Below the pieces are notes generated by a model. That model did not search any database. It worked only from the letters and a program-made list of their open reading frames with translations, and was not told the origin of the DNA. This document shows, in pieces, positions 9,523 through 19,684 of a stretch of DNA of 64,000 nucleotides. How positions within the stretch are numbered: position 1 is the first letter of the stretch; the number at the start of each line of letters is the position of its first letter. Position numbers and translations under genes: made by a program. Where the stretch lies: contig JAGTTD010000001.1 in the NCBI GenBank assembly GCA_018398585.1, forward strand, positions 1,552,501 through 1,616,500, in the 5' to 3' direction. The stretch comes from Simmondsia chinensis (taxonomy: Eukaryota > Streptophyta > Magnoliopsida > Caryophyllales > Simmondsiaceae).

Positions 9523-10979
9523 ATGGCGGAAACTCAGGGTTTTGAAGAACGTGTGTTGGACCCAAATGCTCCTTCGTTCATGCCCAGAAGAAATTATCTT
9601 TCTTTGCTTCATCTTCCTCTTTGTTACTCTCATCTGGGTCTCAAAGTTGCGGTGTCTGTGCCACGCTGGTGGGTTCCTGAGTTTTGTAATACATCTCAGC
9701 CGTTGATTGTGGGTCCGAAACCGACGGCTAAGATTGATGGGTCCGATTCTTCTGTGGTGTTTGTGGATGAGAAGAGTTTCGGTAGAAGATGCGGCGGCGT
9801 TGGTGGTGGGACAAGCGTGAGAAAGGTGGGTCCTACGCGAAAGATTCGGGGTTTAGTGGGTGAGGAGAGTGTGACATACAAGCAGGTGTGGAGGCCTAAG
9901 AGATGGTATCCGTTTGGGGATTCTACTACGCTAATGATTAGGAACATCCCCAATCGACTAAGGTTCTCACCTTGTCCTTGTTTTAGCATAAATTTAAATT
10001 CGACGCTTACGGTGATAATGATTCTTGAATCTTTGCTCATCAAAATATAAACTTTATTTTGAATTTGGGGTGGTTTTCAGGCGCAGTGAGTTGCTGGAGT
10101 TGTTGGAGGATCATTGTAGAGAGCAAAACATGGGTGGAGAGATGTGTGTATCAGAGTTTGATTTTCTCTATCTTCCCGTGGATTTCAAGTAATCATCTGA
10201 TAACTTCAATCTAACTCTCTTTTTGATCAATTCTCCCAATTGATGTAGAATTATCCCTACTGTTTATGGGGTTTTGATTACAGGAAGAAAGGAAACAAGG
10301 GTTATGCCTTTGTGAACTTCACAAGCAGTGAAGGCGCTGCAAGATTGTACACATCGTGGAACTCAACACAATGGGGAAAATTCTCGTACAACTCCAAGAA
10401 AATCTGCGAGATCAGCCCAGCTCTGATTCAGGTTGTTCTGTCGTATTATGTTAAGAAACCTTCTCACCCAAAAGCTTAAACTGATGGGTGAAGACTTGAA
10501 AATAGTTTTATACTGTAATACGTCCCCTCACGTGTATGTTAAATGGGTTTAAAGCGTGGATAGTGCATGGGCTAACTTCATGCTTTATACTTGGTTTATT
10601 TTAATATTGAATGTGAGGACTATTGAGATTCGAACTTATGATCTCTTGGTCAACAAAGCTTTGATAACATATCAAGGGACCTACTATCTTAGAAGTTTAA
10701 ATCGATGGTGGAGGCTTAGGAATATGTTTATAGTCTTAACATATTACTTAGTTAAAATTTCTGATATATTATGGGTTAAACTGTTCTGAGAGAACACGAA
10801 AATGTAAATGTGTAAAGGGGAAGGAGGAGCTGAAGCGGCACTTTGAGAGATCGGTGTTCGTCTGCGAAACCGACGAGTACCTGCCTGTGGAGCTGGTGCC
10901 GGCAACGAATGGCGTTAACAGTCACGAGCTCGAAATGGTCCTCACTGGGACTCGCGCTTTGGCTTCAGTTGATGCTTAG
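9523..10979 (+). CDS. MCT1-like: MEI2 C-terminal-RRM-only-like RNA-binding protein
   Basis: A spliced gene of four exons, 9523-9962, 10081-10188, 10284-10431 and 10818-10979, joined at GT..AG introns with the frame kept (858 nt, 285 aa). The N-terminus LDPNAPSFMPRR is typical of Mei2/TEL-type plant proteins. The C-terminal half is the Mei2-specific RRM: RNP2-like LMIRNIP at residues 137-143, LRRSELLELLEDHC next, RNP1-like KGYAFVNF at 188-195, then ARLYTSWNSTQWGKF. Full-length Mei2-like proteins have three RRMs; this one has only the last, as in Arabidopsis MCT1/MCT2. The role is RNA binding, probably post-transcriptional control of growth or meristems by analogy. Intron 3 contains a TRIM retrotransposon. 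The reading frame looks intact. Confidence 0.88.
10449..10741 (-). mobile_element. TRIM in intron 3 of the MEI2-like gene
   Basis: A 293 bp element with ~72 bp terminal repeats: left 10449-10520, starting tgttaagaaaccttctca; right 10670-10741, ending tagtcttaaca. Perfect tatta duplications flank it (10444-10448 and 10742-10746). The internal part has ttgagattcgaacttatgat and ctcttggtcaacaaagcttt, with a decayed primer-binding complement (gctttgataaca). It makes up most of the 386 bp intron; without it the intron would be about 88 bp. It is transcribed antisense relative to the host gene. Confidence 0.8.
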
Positions 10980-12992
10980 CTTCTGTGACAAGGAGGAACA
11001 GTTAGGGCTTGTTTAGGGTTGTGTTCTTAGTGTGACTGTTCAGGTTGAATTAGGGCATGGGTTAGAGTTTGTTGTAGATGGGTATCCTGTGTAATTAGGG
11101 ACAGTTTGGGGTATGGGATTAGGGTAGACTGGTGTAGATTAGGGTTTCGCATGTGCGAGTTAGGGCCGGTGTTTTAATTGTCTCCCTGAACAATGAAGAT
11201 GGGGTTCCGGGGTGAAATTGAAACACAGGCTTCATCGTGTTTCCGTCTTGTACGACTTGTATTTTTAACCTTCGACATCTTTTATTGAAACTGCAACATT
11301 AGTGTAAGTTTGATTTTCTTAACGAGAATGATCTTGGAGATGATGCCAATAGTTTGAATCCTCGACCTCATGCTTCAACTCGGAAGAGTACTCTGTCATG
11401 TTGCGAAAATCACAAACTCTTATTCGAGTAAGCTCAACACAGTAGGGCATAAGAAGGCTAAATGAGAAGTATGAAACTAGCGTAAGTTCTAATCCTATTG
11501 AATGATCATGAATGTACTATTCGCTTTAGTATATATGATGGGGATTAGGCTCGGGCTCGACATTATAGACCATTGAATCCTATATAAGAAGTATGAGAAC
11601 AATTCCTCGCCTCCAATTTAAATACTTCTTGAATTATTTTCTAGATTTGAGGTAGAGGGCTACGAATCCCAATAAAAATATACACCTGATGAACATAATG
11701 GGTACCTTGTAAATTTTTAAAGCAAGCATTTTTGTTATGTTTTGCTTATGCTTGCTAAAAATATACCCACCTTTTGTTACTTTTATAATGCTAATATTGA
11801 ATTGGTTTATTGGGTTACTTCGTCTTGTTTTGGCGGAAGCTCTTGTGGTATTGAAGCGGTTGTTGTTGTACTGGGTTATTTTGATAAAAGAAATGATTCT
11901 TAGATACAGAAAGAACTGTGGGGACATTCGGAAAGAATCAAAAGTTTGTAGCACCAATTTTTTTTAATGTTAATATTATCTCGGGAAACTGAAATTAGAT
12001 TATTTTTTATTACTATTTCGGCTGACTAGAGTTTGCCTTTAGTTTGTTGGGTTCAACTTATTCGAGTTTGGGGTCATTTTACATTGTTTTGGGCTTTTGG
12101 TCATTATTAAATTAGGTCAAATTCAAGTTGGATTTGAATTGTCTGCGTTTGTTATCCTGAACTCGGTTAAAGTTTCTGTATTGAACGGGTGAAGCTATAT
12201 TTGCTGGGTCCTTGTAAATTGTCGTGTGCATCATGCTTATTAGAAGAAAAGGTTTGCTTTATTCCTGTTTGTTGTATTATTACAAAGATGTTTGTTTTTT
12301 ATTTTGATAATTAGTAGAAACCCGGGAACATACATGAGTGCAAGGTAATAAAGAGAGGCCAAAACAAGTAACACAGCCCAAGATTCAAAAGCAGCTAGAA
12401 CGCATGACATGAATAAAACAAGGATGTTCAACATTTTTTTTCTAATTCGAACGTCTTCTATATATCTTGTTTGAACATCAATCTTTTTCTTGTTGAACGG
12501 AAGCAACTTAATCAAGTTTGAATTTTGTATGTGAACATATACAATGAGACTAAGTTTTGTTATACGAACGAACTAAAAATTTTAACAAAAATATATTGTC
12601 AAGGAAAGTATATCTTAAAAATTTTGGAGAGTGAAATGTTAGGGTTTATTATAAATTAGTATTTTAGGTGTTTAATTTATTATTTTTTTGGTCGATGAAA
12701 ATCATAAAATAAAGTTGTATGTTATTTTCAATAAAGTATTCTAAATGATAATATAAAAAATTGTAGAACTTAACGCTTTTTATTGCTAAATCTATCAACT
12801 CTTTATTATTATCCTTATCTCGTATATGAACTGCAATAATTTGAATTAGATGAAGGATTTATTTTACACTTTTATAGATTAATATTTTGATTATTTTATT
12901 AAATTTAGAGTAATTTTTATGTTCAAATATTATTTTACAAATTTGTGTAAACTAAAGTTTCCTTCAGCACTTAAAGATTAGGAAGAATCTGA
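10980..12992. other. 3' flank of the MEI2-like gene and intergenic DNA
   Basis: The first 300 bp (stretches of ttagggttt-like sequence) probably contains the 3' untranslated region; no single polyadenylation signal stands out. From about 11330 to 12992 no gene or bounded repeat is supported. Open frames of about 76-107 codons near 11634-11967 overlap on both strands and show no protein character. Confidence 0.45.
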
Positions 12993-13412
12993 TGTCACGA
13001 CCACGTCCAAGCCCAAATCAAGCAACCAGGATATAATCTGAAGAAAATAATTAAGAGGATAAATAATTAGGATATTTTAATTAAAGCTATGTAATAAAGA
13101 TAGGAGGATTTTTAGCCCCAAATCCATGCTTGCCAAATCAGTGTTAGGGGTAGGGATTTACTGATGTTTAGGCATTATAAATAGGATAGTTAATGTATTA
13201 TTTGGATCATTCACAAAAGCGATGAATGAAATATTATCTTTCTCTTCCCTTTTTTCTTCTTTAATTTGAAATTTCTTTTCTCTTTTTTAAATTCTTATTT
13301 CTATTCTCTTTTTCAAACTCTATCTCACTCTCTTCTTCTCCTTCTCTCTCTAACTTCTCTTTCAGTCCTCCATAACCAAACCCCCTTAAGTCACGGATTT
13401 AGGTTTGTGACA
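12993..13412. mobile_element. Solo LTR, 420 bp
   Basis: It begins TGTCACGACC and ends GGTTTGTGACA (short inverted ends), flanked by tctga (12988-12992) and tctta (13413-13417), one mismatch. TATA-like tataaatagg (about 13178) is followed by a long CT-rich leader. The ends resemble the solo LTR at 561-1660, suggesting related families. No internal domain remains. Confidence 0.6.
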
Positions 13413-13417
13413 TCTTA

Positions 13418-14312
13418 GAGACTGAATTTGATTTTAAATGTTGCTTCAACTGCTAAAAGATTGTTCTGAAGTTCGAGTTCATGCATGCATATAGCTAGAA
13501 AATTGAAACATCCTTATATCACGTGACAAGCACAATGTGTGATATTTTTGTTATAAATACATCATTCATCTCATTGTTTAGGTCTGAGTATTGTTGTCAT
13601 TAATGTATTATTTTAAGACATGATGAGTTACTCTTAAACACTATTCAAGGCAGGTTCTTCCTTTACGGCCGGTTAAATTATCATATAAATATTTCTCTCT
13701 TTCCCTAGCTGATCACCCTTTCGTGATCCTTAACACGGTATATTTATATGTAAGGCTCATCATAGCAATATTCTTATATACTAGCATCTTAGATATGGCG
13801 ACCTTAAGAACAAAGCTGACTCGACCTAATTGTGATGTGCATGTCATTGTAGTGATGTGAACCTAATTCGAGGTCATTTTCACTCTACTCAGAAGTAATT
13901 TGGTATTTTTAGGTTTGAGATATCGAGTTTTCTATTTGTCAAATGATAGCTTGTTTGACTTTAGCTACATCATATTTTGTCAGTGTTATTACACTCACTA
14001 TAAAGGATCCGTAAAAGACGCCTCCGAAATTCCTTGATTTTTTATTTGCTTTTTTCTACGACTTGAATTTAACTTTCCTTACTCTAAAAAAACGCAAATT
14101 CATTTTTTTTTTCAAACATGACAAACTAAATCCATTTGTGGACAAGAGATCACATATAGGTATGACAATGGATAAAGAATGCTAGAAATAGGGTAAGAAT
14201 TATTCATCTTTTACGGCATTGAAACTGTCAAAGAGTAATAAATGCTATATCAAGATGATGACATTAACATTAGAGAGTTGTTAATGTCAAAGTTCATTTT
14301 GTTACTATTACT
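13418..14312. other. Intergenic DNA, nothing recognised
   Basis: Mixed-composition sequence with TATA-like and CT-rich stretches (13690-13760). No gene or bounded repeat could be supported. Confidence 0.45.
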
Positions 14313-14654
14313 GTAAAAGATTTAGCGGTTTAGAATAGTGATGCGTATTACTGCTAGTATAGGGTTTTTAGCGCGGATTAAACACCTGTGGCGTATTTAT
14401 TTACTTCTCGGTTTACTCATCTATTATTGGCCTTATACTATTTGCTTTATTATGTGCCTTGGAGTTGTCTTCGACACGACCTAACCCCTTTTCAGGATGC
14501 CATGTTTTCAGGACGACAAGATTTTAAGGTGGAGGGTCCTCAGAAACAGTCTCTTTTCCACTCGGAAGGGGAAAGACTGCGTATATTCACCCCCAGACCC
14601 TGCTTTTGCGGGAGCCCGTCAGGTACTGGAACTGTTGTTATTATAGTAAAAGAT
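14313..14654 (+). mobile_element. Second SINE-like family, copy 2
   Basis: The body is about 14322-14645 with gtaaaagat duplications at 14313-14321 and 14646-14654. The head is related to 8470-8690 (atttagcggtttagaatagt; cttggagttgtcttcgac). The tail, ggtggagggtcctcagaaac through gggagcccgtcaggtactgg to gttgttatt, is the same module as on the 5S-headed SINEs. An apparent open frame across it is non-biological. Confidence 0.65.
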
Positions 14655-15435
14655 CAAGCTAACATGTGTTCAAAGGGTAAGAGTTTGAGAGAGACAGAAA
14701 GAGAGAAAAGAAAAAAACTCTCTTTTTCTCTTAATCAATCATTCTCTCTTTCTCGTTCTCTCTCTCTCTCTCAAATTTGTGTTCTTTGAGTAGAGGTTAG
14801 ATTTACCCTACAGTAAAAATAGTAAGTTTGTGAAAAGTAATAAGTGAAATTTGTTTTTAATGAATTTTTGACATGTAAATAACATTGGTCTAACATGATA
14901 CCAATTTTCTTCAGAACTATATATGTAAATTAAATGTCAATTTCACATACGAGTTATAAAAAAGAAGCGATTAAAATATAAGTCTAGTACATTATTTCAC
15001 CTAGTATCAATTCATTCTAAGATGTAACTCTATTTAGACTTATATATAGATCTTGTATATTTTAACTCTGACGATCAAAAATTTAACATTTCATTACAAT
15101 AGGTCAAAAATTTAACATTTCATTACAATAGGTCGATAATCTCGAGCTCTTGTTTGATACATTATATCTTCATAAAGAGGGGGGCCATTAAATCTAGTGG
15201 GTTATTTCATCAAATGCTCGTCGGTTTTAAAATAGAACGCCACTTAAATTTATAAGTGAATCTCGTATATTCCAATTCTGGTCTGGTAAAATTTAATATG
15301 ATATTAAAGAGGGTATATCTTCATAACTTCACCTAATACTTATTAATTTTAAAATGGAACCTCACTTAAGTTTATAAATAAGCATCATATATTCAAACTC
15401 TGAAATTTAAAAGATATTTTACAATATTTATTTAA
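14655..15435. other. Intergenic DNA with a 29 bp tandem duplication
   Basis: No gene seen. A TC-rich tract lies near 14740-14770. A perfect 29 bp tandem duplication with core aacatttcattacaatagg occupies about 15076-15133. Confidence 0.55.
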
Positions 15436-16074
15436 GGTAAATTACATAAAATTTTCTTTTTACTTCAAAAATATAAAATTTTTCTAACAAATAAAAGCAC
15501 TCACAAAACCTCTTTATTTTTAAAAATTTATCAATTAACTCCATATAATTTATTTTTGACCATTTTATCCCTAATGTTAAATTTTATTTTTAGAAAGGAG
15601 TTTTATATTATTAGATAAAATTAAAAATTTAATATTTTTAGCAAAAGAATTAAGAAAATTTTTTATATTTATAAAAATATAATTATTTTAATTAATTATA
15701 TTAATATTATTATAAGTTTAGAAGATAAAAAATATTTTTAAAATTTTTATAAAAAATATCATGAAATAAAATAAAATATTATTTTGTTAATATTATAACA
15801 TCACTACTATAATTAATTAAAATAATAATTTTTATAAATCTAGAAAACTTTCCTTTATAAAAATATAAATAAATCCTTATTTTTCTTCAAATATAAAATC
15901 CTACTTAAAAATAAAATTAAATAATTAAATATTTTATTTTAAATAATAAACTAGTCAAAAGCAAAGTAAAGAATTTACAAAAGTAATAGAATTTAGTGAG
16001 TAATTTTATTTTTAAGAAAATTTTTTTATTATTAAAACAAAAATTATAAGAATTTTCTGTAATTTATCTATTTA
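15436..16074. mobile_element. Very AT-rich MITE-like element
   Basis: The left end ggtaaattacataaaatttt and the complement of the right end, gataaattacagaaaattct, form imperfect inverted repeats. The ~640 bp interior is extremely AT-rich and partly self-complementary, with no coding capacity. The superfamily is unknown. Confidence 0.5.
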
Positions 16075-16731
16075 GGGTATTAAATGCAAGAAATTATGAG
16101 AAAGTACAGAACCCTAATAGTAATGATTATGATGATGAGGCTATCTCTCTTTGATATAACGAGTTTATTGGGAAGCAATGGCAGTGTGTTAGATACGTTG
16201 CTTCAGTTACCACTTGCTGCCTTCATCTTCTCCAATCATTCTTTCTTCTTAGTTTACATTTTGCTGCAAATCCATCATTGCTTTTTGCTTTTTCTTGCAA
16301 TGCAAGTGATTTAGTTAGAATATTTTAGATAAAAATGGTAAACTTTTTTCAAGTCTGTTATGGTCAGCCATGGCACACTTCATTCATGAAAAAAGAGCCT
16401 GTTGGCAATGGTTTTGATCCAATTTCGCTGCATCCCGTGCTTCATCAGTTGTAGCATTTTGATGCTGTAATTTCCTGTCATTTGGTAGATCATGTAATCG
16501 ATGTCGTGCGTTATCATGTTTTGAGGTGCGTGTTTTACCTGTTTTTGTTTGTCTTTCTGTTTTTGTTTTTTCTGTTTTCTTTTTTGGTCCCCGTTCTTTT
16601 ACGTATGGACTCAGATCTCGTTTGGTCGAGTGATCTGCTTTGTTCACGACTGTGTCGTTAATTATTGTGTGTGTGTATTACAAATAGTAAATGCAATTAA
16701 CATGCATATCATTTTATTTTGTTGAAGTTTA
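16075..16731 (+). other. Intergenic DNA with a possible LINE 3' fragment
   Basis: A 76-codon open frame at 16084-16314 has no recognisable domain and is not called a gene. From about 16500 to 16675 the sequence (gtccccgttcttttacg, gatctcgtttggtcgagtga, cacgactgtgtcgttaatta) matches the dispersed L1-like 3' end pattern also seen at 3090-3195. A (TG)n-like stretch, not poly(A), follows. Confidence 0.4.
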
Positions 16732-17024
16732 TGTTAAGGAATCATCTATCCCAAAAGCTTAAACTGATGGGTGAATGTCCATGATTGATTTTATACTCTA
16801 ACATGCCCCCTCACACAAATGCCCGTTTGGGCTTGAAGCGTGGATAATGCACAAGCCCACCTCTTACCTTGTGCTTAATTGTTTTAATATTGAAAGTGGG
16901 GGCTGTTGAGATTCAAACTTCTGACCTCTTAGTCATCAAGGCTCTGATATTATGTCAAGGAACCATCTATTTCAAAAGTTTAAGTTGATGAGTGAAGGTT
17001 CAAAATTAATTTTATACTCTAACA
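16732..17024 (-). mobile_element. Complete TRIM, 293 bp
   Basis: The best copy of this family. The 72 bp LTRs are 16732-16803 and 16953-17024. Both have TG...CA ends in plus-strand reading (tgttaaggaatcatc... and ...tttatactctaaca). Perfect gttta duplications lie at 16727-16731 and 17025-17029. On the minus strand the 5' LTR is followed by a diverged initiator-Met-type primer-binding site (taatatcagagcc; canonical tggtatcagagcc), and a purine tract (gtgaggggg) precedes the 3' LTR. There is no coding capacity, so it must be mobilised in trans. It is among the smallest possible LTR elements. Confidence 0.85.
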
Positions 17025-17084
17025 GTTTATTATCATCTAGTTTATGAGAAGAATGGTATTAACAAAAAGGCCTTTTTGGGTTAC

Positions 17085-17365
17085 GTGATAGTGGGAATAG
17101 AAAGTATAAATTAATGGAAAGTAGTGATTTAGCTTCTTATTTGTTTGTTATGAACTGAAAATTGTTAAGTGATGATTTTTGATTTTTTTGAAAAGTCGGA
17201 AGTACCTTATTTAACCTCATAGGTAAATTGTAATTTTTTTTTGTTTTAATTAGCTCCATAAGAAAGTTTTATTTCGCATTATAATAACCGTGCACTTTAT
17301 ACGTAATTTATGAAAAGTTAACATGGGAAACTAAATTCTTGGAAATATAACTTTCCATAAGCCAT
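17085..17365. mobile_element. Single arm of the 3.3-4.2 kb MITE family
   Basis: The order gtgggaatagaaagtataaa, ggaaagtagtgatttagctt, gaactgaaaattgttaagtg, ccttatttaacctcataggt parallels the left arm of the foldback element at 3274-4252. No opposite arm is visible, so it is a fragment. Confidence 0.4.
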
Positions 17366-17506
17366 TGATCAATTTATGTTTCGTCCTGCATGACCTGGAT
17401 TCGATCTCCACAAGGCTCAAAAGTGGTCACTTTTAGGGGGAATTTTTGGGGTTTATCCCCCTCCCCATCCTGACCACTGTAAAAAAAAAAAATGATCAAA
17501 TTATGT
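17366..17506 (+). mobile_element. tRNA-derived SINE, 5'-truncated
   Basis: The body is 17380-17492, flanked by tgatcaatttatgt and tgatcaaattatgt (14 bp, one mismatch). It keeps a B-box-like region (gacctggattcgatctccac) and then the same 3' module as the SINE at 19411-19575 (gggtttatccccctcccc, cctgaccactgt), ending in A12. The A-box end is missing. Confidence 0.8.
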
Positions 17507-17524
17507 GTCAACCGAACAAGGCTA

Positions 17525-18060
17525 AAAAGTAGAGCTAACAAGATTTGACACGATATGACACGAAGATAGCGGGTTTAGGCTAGGGGTTTTGAAGGCGGGT
17601 TGAATTTGGATTGACCCGTTTAACCTGTTTAAGTAAATGGGTTGAATTTCGGTTTTTCTTGTATAACCTGTTTTCGATACGATTGATCAATATATATAGT
17701 TATTTTAGGCTTTTAAGTGATACATTATTGTTATTATATATATATTTTTTGGTATTTAAGATAATTTGAACTATATTTAGTAATATTAATTTAATAATTT
17801 ATTTTAACAATTATAAATATAACGAGTATTTAATGGTAATATCAACTATGAAGTGTATTAATATGTTTGTAAGTTGAAAAACTAACATTTAATGAAAAAA
17901 AGTCATCAATATAATTAAATGGGTAATTCGTGGTTTACCCATTTAATAATTTGAGAGTTTCTAACCCGTTTAATAAATAGGTCGGGTTCAGATTGATCCC
18001 ATTTCTCAGGCCTCTTATATAGCACGAACATGAATACAACATAACACGACACATTTGGTG
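17525..18060. mobile_element. hAT-like MITE with GGGTT/AACCC repeats
   Basis: The left part (gatttgacacgatatgacac, then gggttgaatttggattgacc) and the right part (aacccgtttaataaataggt, then aacataacacgacacatttg) are inverted relative to each other. The AT-rich centre has no coding capacity. End positions are approximate. Confidence 0.45.
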
Positions 18061-18279
18061 CCCCTAGGCCAAAGTACATTTAGATCTAGTTAAAATAGAT
18101 TCTGTTGTCGATGGAGTTATGATATGTATGTCGAAGTACTAATTAACTATCCATAAACTTATATTAATCAATGAAGGTTATGAATGATGTTAAATACTAT
18201 GTCCATTCATATCAATACTTATTATGCTAGATCTTGTATTAAAATTATGATAAAATATTTTTTTTGAGTAAATTATAAT

Positions 18280-18352
18280 AAAATATTAGAAATACAGATT
18301 ATTAAGATTTAAACCGGTGACCTCTTAATTAAAAAGATTCTGATCATACTCT
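18280..18352 (-). mobile_element. Eroded TRIM fragment
   Basis: ttaagatttaaaccggtgac followed by ctcttaattaaaaagattct and gatcatactctatt parallels the internal and primer-site region of the TRIM family. No LTRs are recognisable. Confidence 0.4.
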
Positions 18353-18396
18353 ATTATGGGAATTTAACATGAAGGAATGACCATATATTATATGTG

Positions 18397-18770
18397 ACCG
18401 GCCCTGACATTTTTGGGGTCCCAATTAAAATTTTCATATGAGGCCTTCATATATACTAATATTTTTCTTAAAATCTATTAATATTAACAATTGTTACTTC
18501 AAAAATCATAACTTCTAAAATTTTGGGGGCCTCAAGCGGTTGCTTGGGGTTATGCCCGGTCCGGGGCCGGTCTTGAAATTTTTAGGGCCTCAAGCGAAAT
18601 TCTCAAAGGAGGTCCTTTATATACAATAAATTATAGTAATTTTGACTATAAAATTTACTAATACTAAGAAGTGATACTTTAAAAATTACAACTTTAAAAA
18701 TCTGGGGCCCTTAAAATTCGGGGGCTCCAAACGGGTGCTTGAATTGCTTAGATTTATATCCGGTCCTACG
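18397..18770. mobile_element. Two head-to-tail copies of a GGCCGGTCC element
   Basis: Two adjacent related units, about 18397-18556 and 18557-18770. Each runs from ggccctgacatttttggggt or ggccggtcttgaaattttta, through a ...ccttcatatatac / cctttatatacaa segment and an attacttcaaaa-type core, to a gggggcctcaagcggttgct / gggggctccaaacgggtgct end. Related sequence recurs at 31735-31930. No coding capacity; class unknown. Confidence 0.5.
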
Positions 18771-18929
18771 TGGAAATTTAGTTACTGCTCATAGGGTAAG
18801 TACATCTCTAAGTCGGTTTTGCACTTGAAAATTTTTCAAGTACAAGGTGACGGAGGCAAGCTTTTCGGCATAGGGTATAGGAACATAAGAATAATGCAAT
18901 TGTATGGTACACTATATTTTTTATACCAC

Positions 18930-19194
18930 AGGTCTCTAGTTATTGGTACCTAAGAGGATACCAACATGTAAGCACTAAATTTTATTATAATTTTAAGGTT
19001 AAGTGTGCTTGGACAAGAGTAGTATCAAGAGTGGTAACCTCTTGGGAAGTTCTCGAGTTGCACCCTTAGGTTGGAGATTATCGGAAACAGACCCTGAAGG
19101 GGGGAAGGCAGCGTACATCCATCCCCCAGACCTTAGCTTAGGCAGGAGATCTTGAGGCACTGAGAATGTTGCTTTTAGGTCTCTATTTACTGGT
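18930..19194 (+). mobile_element. 5S-headed SINE, near full length
   Basis: The body is 18948-19176, with aggtctctagttattggt (18930-18947) and aggtctctatttactggt (19177-19194), an 18 bp duplication with two mismatches. The head keeps gaggataccaacatgtaagc, gttaagtgtgcttggacaag, agtagtatcaaga, and gttctcgagttgca; the last corresponds to the 3' end of 5S rRNA. The family tail then runs to ggcactgagaatgttg. Confidence 0.85.
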
Positions 19195-19401
19195 CTTTCT
19201 ATTGAAGAGCTGAGGGAAAGCAGCGACTCAGAGGCAAAGAGTTAGCACTCTTCCTTTGAAATCCAGTTAAAAGACCCACTCTGAATTAATGGAATGGAAT
19301 CTAGAATGAATAGAATCCAGTTCAAATAGTCCTTCAAGATAGGAGATGGAAAGCCGCTCGAAAAACGCAAATAGAAAAGGTACATATTCGATATCTTATA
19401 T
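19195..19401. other. Unassigned mixed-composition segment
   Basis: Less AT-rich than its surroundings, with no open gene or bounded repeat. Its look (aagagttagcactcttcct; gaatggaatctagaatgaat) made me consider an organelle-derived insert, but I could not identify the source. Confidence 0.3.
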
Positions 19402-19584
19402 TCATGATATGTCCCTTAGGGACATAGCCGAGTGGTCGTGATCTCCGGGTGCTAACAAGGTGACCCTGGATCGAATTCCACAAAGTTCAAAGTTGTGGCT
19501 CTCTTTATGAGGGATTATTGGGGTTTACCCCTCCCCTCCCCTGACTTTACCATACTAAAAAAAAAGAAAAAAAAATCATGATAT
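19402..19584 (+). mobile_element. tRNA-derived SINE with A- and B-boxes
   Basis: The body is 19411-19575 with perfect tcatgatat duplications (19402-19410, 19576-19584). The 5' part is tRNA-like: A-box-like tagccgagtggtc and B-box-like ggatcgaattcc about 30 bp later. The 3' module (ggggtttacccctcccctcc, cctgactttaccat) is shared with 17380-17492. It ends in an A-rich tail. This is a canonical plant SINE, distinct from the 5S-headed family. Confidence 0.85.
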
Positions 19585-19684
19585 AGCTTCTTAAGTTTAT
19601 ATTGTGAATTCCAATTTCATATATGTCGATATTGTCAATTGTTTTTTTTTTAAATTAATATAGTACAACAACAACGTTTTTATA

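Noticed and set aside
9696..10043. 115-residue minus-strand frame over exon 1 of the MEI2-like gene
   Set aside because: It is the antisense image of the coding exon, which has RRM motifs and consistent splice sites on the plus strand.
14388..14789. 133-residue open frame
   Set aside because: It runs through the second SINE-like element and into a TC microsatellite.
16084..16314. 76-residue Met/Leu-rich open frame
   Set aside because: No domain, no conserved start context, and no support beyond being open.
19195..19401. Chloroplast or mitochondrial insert
   Set aside because: The composition suggested it, but no organelle gene could be recognised by eye. A search against organelle genomes would settle it.
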